64,000 nucleotides of DNA from Sediminibacterium sp. (GTDB lineage Bacteria > Bacteroidota > Bacteroidia > Chitinophagales > Chitinophagaceae), in NCBI GenBank assembly GCA_030726065.1, contig JANREK010000035.1, positions 62,001 to 126,000 on the forward strand. The letters are read 5' to 3'. Both the position numbers and the translations under genes were made by a program. Of this stretch, positions 1-8,990 are shown one piece after another (positions within the stretch are counted from its first letter, which is position 1; each line of letters starts with the position of its first letter). The notes below the pieces were generated by a model. That model was not told where the DNA came from. It ran no database searches and was given only the letters and a program-made list of their open reading frames with translations.

Positions 1-1
1 T

Positions 2-100
2 AAATGTATTTCTACTGCAATTAGTTTGTTGTGGACGGAAGAACAAGTACATGAAAAGGGTGCTAAATTTTTACAGGTGTTACAACAAACACTTTCCTAA
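2..100 (+). CDS. C-terminal fragment of an upstream CDS (partial at left edge), product unknown
   Basis: Open frame from the window edge, KCISTAISLLWTEEQVHEKGAKFLQVLQQTLS*, ending just before rpoN; too short to assign. Confidence 0.5.
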   Translation, partial: KCISTAISLLWTEEQVHEKGAKFLQVLQQTLS

Positions 101-112
101 AAGTTATCACCC

Positions 113-1648
113 ATGTCATTAGGACAGTCATTGCAACAAAGGCAGCTACAGCGTTTATCGCCACAGCAAATTCAATTAATGAAATTGTTGCAAATTCCGT
201 CTGCGCAAATCGAACAAAGAATTAAAGAAGAGATGGAGGAGAATCCTGCATTGGAAATGAATGCAGATTTATTAGATACGGATACATCAGCGGCAGCAGA
301 TGATTTAAATGATGAGTTTTTACAAGGGGCTAATGAGGAAGAAGAGGCGGTACCAGTAGATGAGTTTGAAATGAGCAATGAGGATTTAAATGAATATAAT
401 TATGACGAGGATGTAGCTGATTACAAAACCAAAGATGATTATTACCCAGAATTAGATAATGATGTGGTCATTCCCATTAAAGCGGAAGTGAGTTTGAACG
501 AGCTATTGATCAATCAGTTGAATATGTTAGCATTAGATGAAACTTCTTTTAAAATAGCAGAACAAATTATAGGGAGTTTAGAAGATGATGGTTATTTGCG
601 ACGTGCATTAACATCTATTGCTGATGACTTGGCGTTTAAGCAAAGTATGTGGGTGGAGGAAAAAGACATTGAAAAAATCTTAATTCAAGTACAACAATTT
701 GATCCAGCAGGCATTGCTGCAAGAGATTTGCAGGAGTGTTTATTAATACAATTAAAACGAAAGCAAGCGGATGCCCGAATGGCGAATAGTGTTGATGCAA
801 ATCCTGCAAGATTGGATCCTATTAAATTGGCGATTGTTGTCATCGAAAAGTATTTCGAAGAATTTACGCGTAAACACTATGATAAAATTCAAAAAAGTTT
901 GTATTTAAATGAAATTGAAATTAAGGGGGTGCTGCAGCAAATTTTAAATTTAAATCCAAGGCCAGGTGCGGATACTAATGAATCGCATACCTCTGAAATG
1001 TATATTATACCCGATTTTACAGTAGTCATCAATAATGGTATTGTAGAATTGACCTTAAATAGTCGCAATGCGCCTCCCCTAATCATCAGTGATGATTATA
1101 AAATGATGTTAAAGGAGTATGAGCGCGGTAAAAAGCAAGATAAATCTCAAAAGGAAGCCGTATTTTTCATCAAACAAAAAATTGATGCTGCAAAATGGTT
1201 TATTGAAATGATTCAGCAAAGGCAGCAAACCTTATTGAAAACGATGAAAGCGATTTTAGCCCATCAGCAAAGTTTTTTCACCACAGGGGATACCACGCAG
1301 CTGCGTCCTATGATTTTAAAAGATATAGCGGCTGCCACTGGGCTGGACGTGTCAACCGTAAGTAGGGTAGCGAACAGCAAGTATGTACTTACTGAATTCG
1401 GCACTTATTTGTTAAAATATTTTTTTAGTGAATCACTCACCACTGATTCTGGAGAGGAAGTGAGTACGAAGGAAGTGAAAGCTATATTACTTGAATTTAT
1501 TCAACAAGAAGACAAGCACAAACCATTTAGCGACGATGAGCTAACGCATCAGTTGCAGCAAAGGGGGTACAATATTGCGAGACGTACCGTTGCTAAATAC
1601 AGAGAACAATTAAATATTCCTGTTGCCAGATTGCGAAAGGAACTTTAA
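113..1648 (+). CDS. rpoN: RNA polymerase sigma-54 factor
   Basis: Gln-rich N-terminus (SLQQRQLQRLSPQQIQLMKLLQ) and C-terminal RpoN box ARRTVAKYREQLNIP. Confidence 0.97.
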   Translation: MSLGQSLQQRQLQRLSPQQIQLMKLLQIPSAQIEQRIKEEMEENPALEMNADLLDTDTSAAADDLNDEFLQGANEEEEAVPVDEFEMSNEDLNEYNYDEDVADYKTKDDYYPELDNDVVIPIKAEVSLNELLINQLNMLALDETSFKIAEQIIGSLEDDGYLRRALTSIADDLAFKQSMWVEEKDIEKILIQVQQFDPAGIAARDLQECLLIQLKRKQADARMANSVDANPARLDPIKLAIVVIEKYFEEFTRKHYDKIQKSLYLNEIEIKGVLQQILNLNPRPGADTNESHTSEMYIIPDFTVVINNGIVELTLNSRNAPPLIISDDYKMMLKEYERGKKQDKSQKEAVFFIKQKIDAAKWFIEMIQQRQQTLLKTMKAILAHQQSFFTTGDTTQLRPMILKDIAAATGLDVSTVSRVANSKYVLTEFGTYLLKYFFSESLTTDSGEEVSTKEVKAILLEFIQQEDKHKPFSDDELTHQLQQRGYNIARRTVAKYREQLNIPVARLRKEL

Positions 1649-1661
1649 TCAAATTTAATTT

Positions 1662-2303
1662 ATGCAAAACAATTCCCCCAGTACTTTAACTAAATTTTTT
1701 GGGTATGTCATTTCCTTTATTTTTCATCCCTTATTTGTCCCTACTTATTTTATTTTATATTTAATTAAAGTAGTGCCATTTGAATTTGTTGGAATTACCG
1801 ATTGGCAATTGCAGTTGCGTGTTTTCAGTGTATTTTGGCTAACCGCTTTTTTTCCTGCATTTGCGGTTTTTTTACTTTGGAGATTAAAATTTAGCGAGTC
1901 TATTTTTTTAAGAACACAAAAGGATCGAATTATACCTTATGTCATTGTGATGTTTTTTTATTGGTGGATGTATTATTTAAGTCGCAATTTCTCAGACCAG
2001 CCGATTGTATTAAAATATTTTTATTTTGGTGTTTTCATCGCAAGCGCCTTGGGGCTCATTGTTAATAATTTTATAAAAGTAAGCTTGCATGGCATGGGCA
2101 TTGGAGGCCTGCTTACAGCGGTAATATTCGTTGGGGTAAAATATCCAATCAATAATATCATATGGGATATAGTCATACTATTCATTGCTGGTATTGTGAT
2201 TAGTGCAAGAATGATGGTGAGTGATCATTCAAATAAGGAGCTAACGATTGGTTTAGGTATTGGAATTATTACACAAACACTCGCTTATTTTTGGGTTGGG
2301 TAA
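1662..2303 (+). CDS. Uncharacterised multi-TM membrane protein
   Basis: 213 aa, several hydrophobic segments, 14 bp after rpoN on the same strand; weak resemblance to a PAP2-type membrane region. Confidence 0.6.
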   Translation: MQNNSPSTLTKFFGYVISFIFHPLFVPTYFILYLIKVVPFEFVGITDWQLQLRVFSVFWLTAFFPAFAVFLLWRLKFSESIFLRTQKDRIIPYVIVMFFYWWMYYLSRNFSDQPIVLKYFYFGVFIASALGLIVNNFIKVSLHGMGIGGLLTAVIFVGVKYPINNIIWDIVILFIAGIVISARMMVSDHSNKELTIGLGIGIITQTLAYFWVG

Positions 2304-2318
2304 CATTAAATTAAATCT

Positions 2319-4649
2319 ATGTGGCATAAACTAGCAGAATTCATTTTAAAGTTTAAAGTCTATTGCTTAACCTCTTTATTGGTCATCACCATTGTTATGG
2401 GCTATTTTGCTGCACAAGTAAAATTGAGTTATGAGTTTACAAAAGCCATACCTGATGACAACCCTAAGTTTGTTATCTATAAGGATTTCGTAAAAAAATT
2501 CGGGATTGATGGCGCTACAATTGTGGTGGGCTTTACGACCGAAAAAATGTACACCAAGGAAGTATTTAATCAGGTGCATGAGTTGCATCAACAAATAAAA
2601 CAAATCCCTGCAGTTACCGAAGTATTAAGTGTACCATTTGCCTATGAAATACAAAAGGACAGTATGGAGACTAAATTTAATGTTCATCCTGTATTTTCGG
2701 CGCCTTATCAAAGCGACAGTTTACTATTAGCGGATGCGCAAAAATTTGAAACCTTGCCTTTTTATAAAAATTTAATATACAATAAAGATAGCAATTCGTA
2801 TATCATGGCAGTGAGCTTTGTCCCTGATTCCATAAATACAGGTGCTCGAACTAAGATTATACACTTGTTGGAGGAGAAACTGAATATGTTTTCTAAAAAC
2901 ACTAATTTAAAAATCCACCTAAGTGGCTTGCCCTATATTAGAACCATTATTGCGGATCGCATTAAAAAAGAAATGTTATGGTTTTTAGTAGGTTCACTTT
3001 TGCTATCTGCAATTACATTATTACTTTTTTTCAGATCAATACCCGCCACCTTAATGAGCTTAGCAGTGGTGGCAATGGGCGTTATATGGAGCTTTGGCAC
3101 CATGGTTTTGATGGGGCAAAAAATTACCTTATTGACCGCCTTAATACCGCCATTGGTGGTGGTTATTGGCATACCTAATTGCATCTATTTTTTAAACAAA
3201 TATCATACTGCATATAAGGAGACCAATGATCGTTCCTCCGCCATTATTCAAATGGTCAGTAAAATGGGAATTGTTACTTTGTTTTGTAATATCACAGCAG
3301 CCATTGGATTTTTTGTATTCGCTTTAACCAAAAGTCCATTATTAAAAGAATTTGGTTGGGTATCGGGCATCAATATCATGGCTTTGTTTTTTATCAGTTT
3401 ATTTTTTATACCACCGGTACTGAGCTATTTGAAACCACCTGCCGCGAAACATGTTAAATACTTGGGAAATAAATATTTAACACATGTGTTGGTTAAAATT
3501 GAACGCTGGACCTTTAACCATACGAAATGGGTTTTTGGGATCACTTTAATTTTAGTGGTGTTTTCAATTGTGGGTGTTTTAAAAATAAAAAAAGAAGCAT
3601 TTATTGTTGATGATCTACCCAAGAAGGACAAATTATATACCGATTTAAAATGGTTTGAGCAAAATGCAGGTGGCGTAATGCCATTGGAAATTGTTGTTGA
3701 TACTAAAAAGAAGAATGGGTTAATTCGAAGTACAAAGCCATTGGATCATATTGAAACTTTTCAGCAATTTTTACTGACACAGCCTGAAGTAGGTAAGCCT
3801 TTAGGTTTAACAGAAGGCATCAAATTTGCAAAACAAGCATTTTATGATGGTGATTCCAATTCTTATTCGGTACCGTCAGCTACGGAGATGGCTTTCATTG
3901 CACCTTATTTAAAGCCAGTAGATGACAATGCGAAGCCTCAAGCTAACGCAGCAAAATCACCCACTGCTTTATTAAGTAAATTTATTGATACAGATAAAAG
4001 AGCGACTAGAATCAGTGTGAATATGAAAGATATTGGTAGTGCACAATTGCCTATATTTTTAAAACGCATGGATAGTGCTACCCAAGCTATTTTTGACACA
4101 ACTAACTACCATGTGCAAATTACTGGAAGTAGTGTTACCTTTTTAGAAGGAAGTAATTTTATCATTAAAGGGTTGGGAGAATCCATTTTTTGGGCTTTTT
4201 TATTGATTGCCCTTTGTATGCTATTTTTATTCAGGTCCTTTCCAATTCTCATGTGCTCGCTCGTTCCTAATATAGTGCCATTACTTATAACAGCAGGATG
4301 TATGGGTTGGATAGGCGTGTCATTGAAGCCATCGACCGTTTTAGTATTTAGTGTCGCATTGGGTATTGCTATTGATGTTACCATTCGCTTTTTGGTGAAT
4401 TACAAACAAGAATTACCAAGATTAAATTATCAGGTCAATAGTACATTAATACAAACGATTAAAAATACTGGGATTAGCATTATATATACGTCCATGGTAT
4501 TGGTTGCTGGCTTTGTGATATTTTGTTTTAGTGAATTTGGAGGCACAAAGGCATTAGGATGGCTTACTTCATTAACATTAGTGGTGAGTACGCTAACTAA
4601 TTTAATCTTATTGCCTGCCTTGATAAAAACATTTATTAAGCAGAAATAA
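2319..4649 (+). CDS. RND/MMPL-superfamily transporter (SSD-type exporter)
   Basis: 776 aa with two repeated blocks of large extracytoplasmic loop plus TM bundle, typical of MMPL/RND proteins. Confidence 0.9.
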   Translation: MWHKLAEFILKFKVYCLTSLLVITIVMGYFAAQVKLSYEFTKAIPDDNPKFVIYKDFVKKFGIDGATIVVGFTTEKMYTKEVFNQVHELHQQIKQIPAVTEVLSVPFAYEIQKDSMETKFNVHPVFSAPYQSDSLLLADAQKFETLPFYKNLIYNKDSNSYIMAVSFVPDSINTGARTKIIHLLEEKLNMFSKNTNLKIHLSGLPYIRTIIADRIKKEMLWFLVGSLLLSAITLLLFFRSIPATLMSLAVVAMGVIWSFGTMVLMGQKITLLTALIPPLVVVIGIPNCIYFLNKYHTAYKETNDRSSAIIQMVSKMGIVTLFCNITAAIGFFVFALTKSPLLKEFGWVSGINIMALFFISLFFIPPVLSYLKPPAAKHVKYLGNKYLTHVLVKIERWTFNHTKWVFGITLILVVFSIVGVLKIKKEAFIVDDLPKKDKLYTDLKWFEQNAGGVMPLEIVVDTKKKNGLIRSTKPLDHIETFQQFLLTQPEVGKPLGLTEGIKFAKQAFYDGDSNSYSVPSATEMAFIAPYLKPVDDNAKPQANAAKSPTALLSKFIDTDKRATRISVNMKDIGSAQLPIFLKRMDSATQAIFDTTNYHVQITGSSVTFLEGSNFIIKGLGESIFWAFLLIALCMLFLFRSFPILMCSLVPNIVPLLITAGCMGWIGVSLKPSTVLVFSVALGIAIDVTIRFLVNYKQELPRLNYQVNSTLIQTIKNTGISIIYTSMVLVAGFVIFCFSEFGGTKALGWLTSLTLVVSTLTNLILLPALIKTFIKQK

Positions 4650-4650
4650 A

Positions 4651-4710
4651 AAGAGAATTGAATTACAAATACGGCTAATTGGTTAGCCGTATTTGTAATT
4701 CAATTCTCTT
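4651..4710. terminator. Bidirectional hairpin with perfect 28-bp stem and TTGG loop
   Basis: AAGAGAATTGAATTACAAATACGGCTAA-TTGG-TTAGCCGTATTTGTAATTCAATTCTCTT between convergent genes. Confidence 0.85.
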
Positions 4711-4734
4711 AATTTATTAGTGTTGAATTATTTC

Positions 4735-5871
4735 TTACTGAAATAAATTGGCTAATGTTTCTTGTAATGATTGTCCTCTTAATTCGGTCGCAATAATTTT
4801 TCCGGCAGGATCTACTAATACATTAAATGGAATCCCTTCGATTTGATAGGTATTCACAACGCTGCTTTCCCATTTTTTCAAATCACTTAAATGTAGCCAA
4901 TTCAATTTGTCATTAGTAACTGCTTCTAACCAATCTGCTTTGTTATCATCCAATGATATGCCTAGAACGGTGAAATTTTTATTTTTAAACCTTTCATAAG
5001 CCAATACTACATTGGGGTTTTCAGCCCGGCAAGGACCACACCAGCTCGCCCAAAAGTCAACCAGTACATATTTCCCTTTCAAGCTACTTAGGGTAATAAT
5101 TTTACCATTCGCATCCTGCATGGCAATCTCAGGTGCCATTTCGCCAGCATTCAATGGACTAGCCTTTGTATTGGCTTGCACTTGTGCGTTAATTAAATTT
5201 GCAAATTCAATTAGTGGGGTAGCTTTTGTTTTTTCAGCTGCCATTTTTGCTAAAGCCAATATTTTTGCAGCCTCCATCGATCTTAAGCCCAATCCCAAAG
5301 TGTAGTAAATGAATGCTGGGCTAGTTGCACTCGTAATACTGGTCTCTACAAAATCATTTAAGTTTTTTATTTTTTCTACTTTTTGTTTTTGCAACCAAAA
5401 TATAGTGCTGTCTTTGCCGTTTTGCTTTTGAAGTGCATCTAAATTGTAAAGTGTTGCAAACAAAGACGAATCTTTTTGCCTGTATTGTTTTAAAAATTCA
5501 AACAAATTGGATGTGCTATTAGAACCCTTCACGCTATAGCTGGAATAATTAGCGGCATCTGCACTAATTTTAATATTTTCATTATCGTTGATGAAAATGA
5601 TTTCAAATTCCTTGTCTGTAGCCAAGCGGTAAATCCCTTCTTGTTTCGCAATAAACTTAAATTCATAATTTCCTTCCTTATCAATCGTAATTGAATCTAA
5701 GGTTATAATTGCTTTGCCACCATAAGGAACCTCTTGCAAAAGCAATTTTTGATTTTCTGCATTTTTTATGTTTCCAGATACGGTAAAATTACCGCCACTT
5801 TCATTTGTTTTACAACCTGCCAATAAAAGGGTGCAACCGAGGATACCTGAGATAATTAATTTTGAAAGCAT
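4735..5871 (-). CDS. TlpA/AhpC-TSA family thioredoxin-like lipoprotein with DUF4369-like N-terminus
   Basis: Lipobox LLLAGC, thioredoxin motif WASWCGPCRAENP. Confidence 0.9.
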   Translation of the reverse strand: MLSKLIISGILGCTLLLAGCKTNESGGNFTVSGNIKNAENQKLLLQEVPYGGKAIITLDSITIDKEGNYEFKFIAKQEGIYRLATDKEFEIIFINDNENIKISADAANYSSYSVKGSNSTSNLFEFLKQYRQKDSSLFATLYNLDALQKQNGKDSTIFWLQKQKVEKIKNLNDFVETSITSATSPAFIYYTLGLGLRSMEAAKILALAKMAAEKTKATPLIEFANLINAQVQANTKASPLNAGEMAPEIAMQDANGKIITLSSLKGKYVLVDFWASWCGPCRAENPNVVLAYERFKNKNFTVLGISLDDNKADWLEAVTNDKLNWLHLSDLKKWESSVVNTYQIEGIPFNVLVDPAGKIIATELRGQSLQETLANLFQ

Positions 5872-5896
5872 ATCGTTATTTTTATAAATGATTTTA

Positions 5897-7339
5897 TTAT
5901 TTCAATTTTTGTTCTAAAAGCTGCATGGTAATTTTAGGGTCTGCTTTTCCTTGACTCAACTTTTTTACTTCGCCAGTAAATAGGCCAATCAGTCCCTTTT
6001 TGCCTTTTTTGTATTCAATGATTTTTTCAGGATGCATTAATAACACTTGGTCTACCCATACTTCAATCTCATCGCTTGAATTAGATTGTAATAAATTATT
6101 ACTTTTGGCATATTCTCTAGGAGACTGCATTTGTTGCACTACTGCTTTAAATACTTTACCACTAGCCATTGAAAAACTTAACTCCTTACTTGCAACTAAA
6201 TCTAAAAGTTCCACTAAATAGGGGATAATGGGTAGTAGCGCATTATAGTTGCTATTGGTTTCATTTAAGTATTCTCTGATAGGCCCCAATACCCAGTTCG
6301 CTGCTGATTTGTATTGATTAGTTTGCTTTGTCCATGCTGCATAAAAATTAGCTTCTTCTTTATTTTCACATAGCTGCTCTACATCATAATCCGATAAGGC
6401 ATAATCGCATTTCCATGTATTTTTTAATGCCCCTGGCAATACAGGCATCGCAATTTCAATATCTTGAATATATTGTTGTGTTAATTGAAATGGTGCTAAA
6501 TCCGGGTCTGGGAAATATCTGTAATCATTGGCGTCTTCCTTATCTCTTATTGAAAAAGTAGTATCATTATTTGCATCAAAGCTTCTTGTTTGCTGTAATA
6601 TTGTACCGCCTGTTTCTGTAATGTTAATCAATCTGTCAATTTCAAACTCAATCGCTTTTTTTATATTTCGAATTGAATTTAAATTTTTGACTTCTACTCT
6701 GGTGCCTAATTTCTTATCCCCTTTCAACCTGATGGAAATATTTGCATCACATCGCAAACTACCTTCTTCCATATTGCCATCACAAACTCCAATCCATCTT
6801 ACTAAGCGACGAACTTCAGTTACAAACAAAAAAGCTTCTTGCGCTGAGTGGATACAGGGTTCTGTAACCATCTCCACTAGGGGAGTGCCTGCTCTATTTA
6901 AATCAATATAAGTGTCTAGTGCTGAAGCATCATGAATACTTTTGCCAGCATCTTCTTCCAAATGAATTCGGTTAAGCTGTACTATTTTATCGCCAGCCTC
7001 TCCTTTAATAGTTATAGCACCTCCAACACAAATGGGTGTAGTATGTTGCGTGATTTGATAGCCCTTAGGTAAGTCGGGATAAAAATAATTTTTACGCGCG
7101 AAGTAATTGTTATTTTCAATCTTTGAGCCACAAGCAATTCCTAATTTAATGGCGTATTCAACTGCTTTTACGTTTGTTTTAGGGAGGGTTCCAGGATGGC
7201 CCATGGTGATTGGGCTAATATGGGTATTAGGTTCAGCGCCAAAGGAAGCAGCATCACCACAAAACAACTTACTCTGTGTTGCTAATTGTGCATGAATTTC
7301 TAAACCAATGACCGCTTCATATTTTTCTGCAATTCCCAT
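5897..7339 (-). CDS. gatB: Asp-tRNA(Asn)/Glu-tRNA(Gln) amidotransferase subunit B
   Basis: YEAVIGLEIHAQL, LNRAGTPLVEMVTEP, DYRYFPDPDL motifs; start set at the internal Met (MGIAEKYEAV) of the 5897..7354 ORF. Confidence 0.96.
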   Translation of the reverse strand: MGIAEKYEAVIGLEIHAQLATQSKLFCGDAASFGAEPNTHISPITMGHPGTLPKTNVKAVEYAIKLGIACGSKIENNNYFARKNYFYPDLPKGYQITQHTTPICVGGAITIKGEAGDKIVQLNRIHLEEDAGKSIHDASALDTYIDLNRAGTPLVEMVTEPCIHSAQEAFLFVTEVRRLVRWIGVCDGNMEEGSLRCDANISIRLKGDKKLGTRVEVKNLNSIRNIKKAIEFEIDRLINITETGGTILQQTRSFDANNDTTFSIRDKEDANDYRYFPDPDLAPFQLTQQYIQDIEIAMPVLPGALKNTWKCDYALSDYDVEQLCENKEEANFYAAWTKQTNQYKSAANWVLGPIREYLNETNSNYNALLPIIPYLVELLDLVASKELSFSMASGKVFKAVVQQMQSPREYAKSNNLLQSNSSDEIEVWVDQVLLMHPEKIIEYKKGKKGLIGLFTGEVKKLSQGKADPKITMQLLEQKLK

Positions 7340-7343
7340 GCAG

Positions 7344-7351
7344 CAAAAGTA
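7344..7351 (-). promoter_or_regulatory. Bacteroidota -7 box TACTTTTG, 4 nt before the gatB ATG
   Basis: Match to TAnnTTTG; minus strand reads TACTTTTG-CTGC-ATG. Confidence 0.4.
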
Positions 7352-7394
7352 CAATTATTTGGGGCTTAATTTTAGTTTAAATACCCTAAAAAAA

Positions 7395-7434
7395 CGCCCC
7401 GTCTTAATCTGAATGTTCAGAAATAGACGGGGCG
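7395..7434 (-). terminator. Rho-independent terminator of the PDZ/plug gene
   Basis: CGCCCCGTCT...AGACGGGGCG with inner CTGAA-TG-TTCAG stem, U-tract on the minus strand. Confidence 0.85.
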
Positions 7435-7462
7435 AAGATGATGAGTTTACTAGGTTTTAATC

Positions 7463-8815
7463 TTACAAATCGGCTGTTTTAAGCTTCTTAGGAATTTTCA
7501 CTTCAATCATAGTTTTTTTACCATTTCTAGTGATATTAAATTTGAATATGGTGCCTTCGGTGGCCCCTTTGATGATTGGCTTAATCCCATCCACATCTTT
7601 CACTTTTTTATCATTCACTTCGGTGATAATATCATCTTCTTTTAGTCCTGCTTTCGCAGCTGGTGAATTTTCACTCACTGATGAAATTTTCACGCCTTCG
7701 TTTTCTTCAATATCTTCCACACTGATGCCTAATTTTGGTTTTTCGATATTACCGAATAAATTATTTAACTCTGGCATTTGCGGAAGTTCAAATCCAAATC
7801 TTTGCATTCCATTATTACCCCTACCTCTTGGTGTGTTGGGGACGAAGTTAGGTTCAATAGTTATTCCTTGATTAGGCATGCTATAACTAAATGATTGTGC
7901 TTTATTTTTTTCTAGTTCGGCAGTCAATTTTGTTTTAGTACCATTTTTTAAAATACTAATTTGTACTTTATCAGCAGGCTTATATTTACCAATAGCTTCA
8001 TACAAATCTTTTGGGCCTGTAATTTTTTCGTCGTTAACATTAGTAATAATATCATCCTTCTTAAGGCCTGCTTTTTCTGCCGGACTTCCTTCGCTAACTT
8101 CATTAATTTTAGCACCTAATTCATTGTCTTCAGATAGTACTCCCAAAAAAGCGGCGTTGCTTTGAGCAGGTGATACAAAAGTTAAACCATTCATATCCAA
8201 TGGCTTACCCTCCACTATTTTCTTTTCTTTACTATTATCACGAGGTGTCATCATTCTTTTTAAAATCACGCCATTTTTGCCTTGGCCATTGATTCTAGGA
8301 TCATTTTCGGACACTTCCTCTCCATTGATGATAATTTTATCTCCATCAATTAATACATTCACTCTTTCTTCAGTCAACTCGCCGTTTTCTTTTTTATCTT
8401 CTTTGTTGTTTTTTAAGCCTTTACCTTCTTTGGTAAGTACTTTTACTGTGACTTCCTTTAGCTCCTTTTCATCTTTGTTGGCGGAAGCATTATTTTTCTT
8501 TTTGGTCGTAATAACAACAACGCCTTTTTCTCCTTTTTTACCATATAAAGCAGTAGCAGAGGCTCCTTTTAAAACATCAATTTTTTCAATATCCTTGGGA
8601 GAAACTTCATTGATGTTTTTGATTTCTTTACCATCCACAATGTATAAAGGAGTTTCACCTTTTACCGCAATGCTAGTGTCTTTCGGAATATTTTTTACAA
8701 CAACAACAGTTGGCTTTCTAAGATCTAATTTTAAGTTTTGTTTTTCACTTGTTTGCGCAAAACTAATTTGTGCAATTACACACGCGATTAAAAAACTGCT
8801 TACTTGCTTGATCAT
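7463..8815 (-). CDS. Secreted protein with TonB-plug-like segment and two PDZ domains
   Basis: Signal peptide; plug-like PLYIVDGKEIKNINEVSPKDIEKIDVLKGASATALYGKKGEKGVVVITTKK; two PDZ blocks (SPAEKAGLKKDDIITNVND, SPAAKAGLKEDDIITEVND). Confidence 0.85.
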   Translation of the reverse strand: MIKQVSSFLIACVIAQISFAQTSEKQNLKLDLRKPTVVVVKNIPKDTSIAVKGETPLYIVDGKEIKNINEVSPKDIEKIDVLKGASATALYGKKGEKGVVVITTKKKNNASANKDEKELKEVTVKVLTKEGKGLKNNKEDKKENGELTEERVNVLIDGDKIIINGEEVSENDPRINGQGKNGVILKRMMTPRDNSKEKKIVEGKPLDMNGLTFVSPAQSNAAFLGVLSEDNELGAKINEVSEGSPAEKAGLKKDDIITNVNDEKITGPKDLYEAIGKYKPADKVQISILKNGTKTKLTAELEKNKAQSFSYSMPNQGITIEPNFVPNTPRGRGNNGMQRFGFELPQMPELNNLFGNIEKPKLGISVEDIEENEGVKISSVSENSPAAKAGLKEDDIITEVNDKKVKDVDGIKPIIKGATEGTIFKFNITRNGKKTMIEVKIPKKLKTADL

Positions 8816-8939
8816 ATTTTTATATTTAAATAAAGAGGTATTTGTCCAACAAATGTAGGGAATTTAATTAACTACGAAATAATTCGCAAATGTTAAATTT
8901 TAGTCAATTTGAAGATTTAGGAAAGTTGCCCCAAAAAAT

Positions 8940-8968
8940 AAAGCCTTATCAATAATTGATAAGGCTTT
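8940..8968 (-). terminator. Terminator downstream of alaS
   Basis: AAAGCCTTATCAAT-a-ATTGATAAGGCTTT perfect stem with A-run on the plus strand. Confidence 0.8.
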
Positions 8969-8990
8969 GATTATTAACTAGATAGTTCAA

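Noticed and set aside
8277-8858. 193-aa plus-strand ORF opposite the PDZ/plug gene
   Set aside because: Low-complexity S/F/L-rich shadow ORF antisense to a well-supported CDS; no independent coding evidence.
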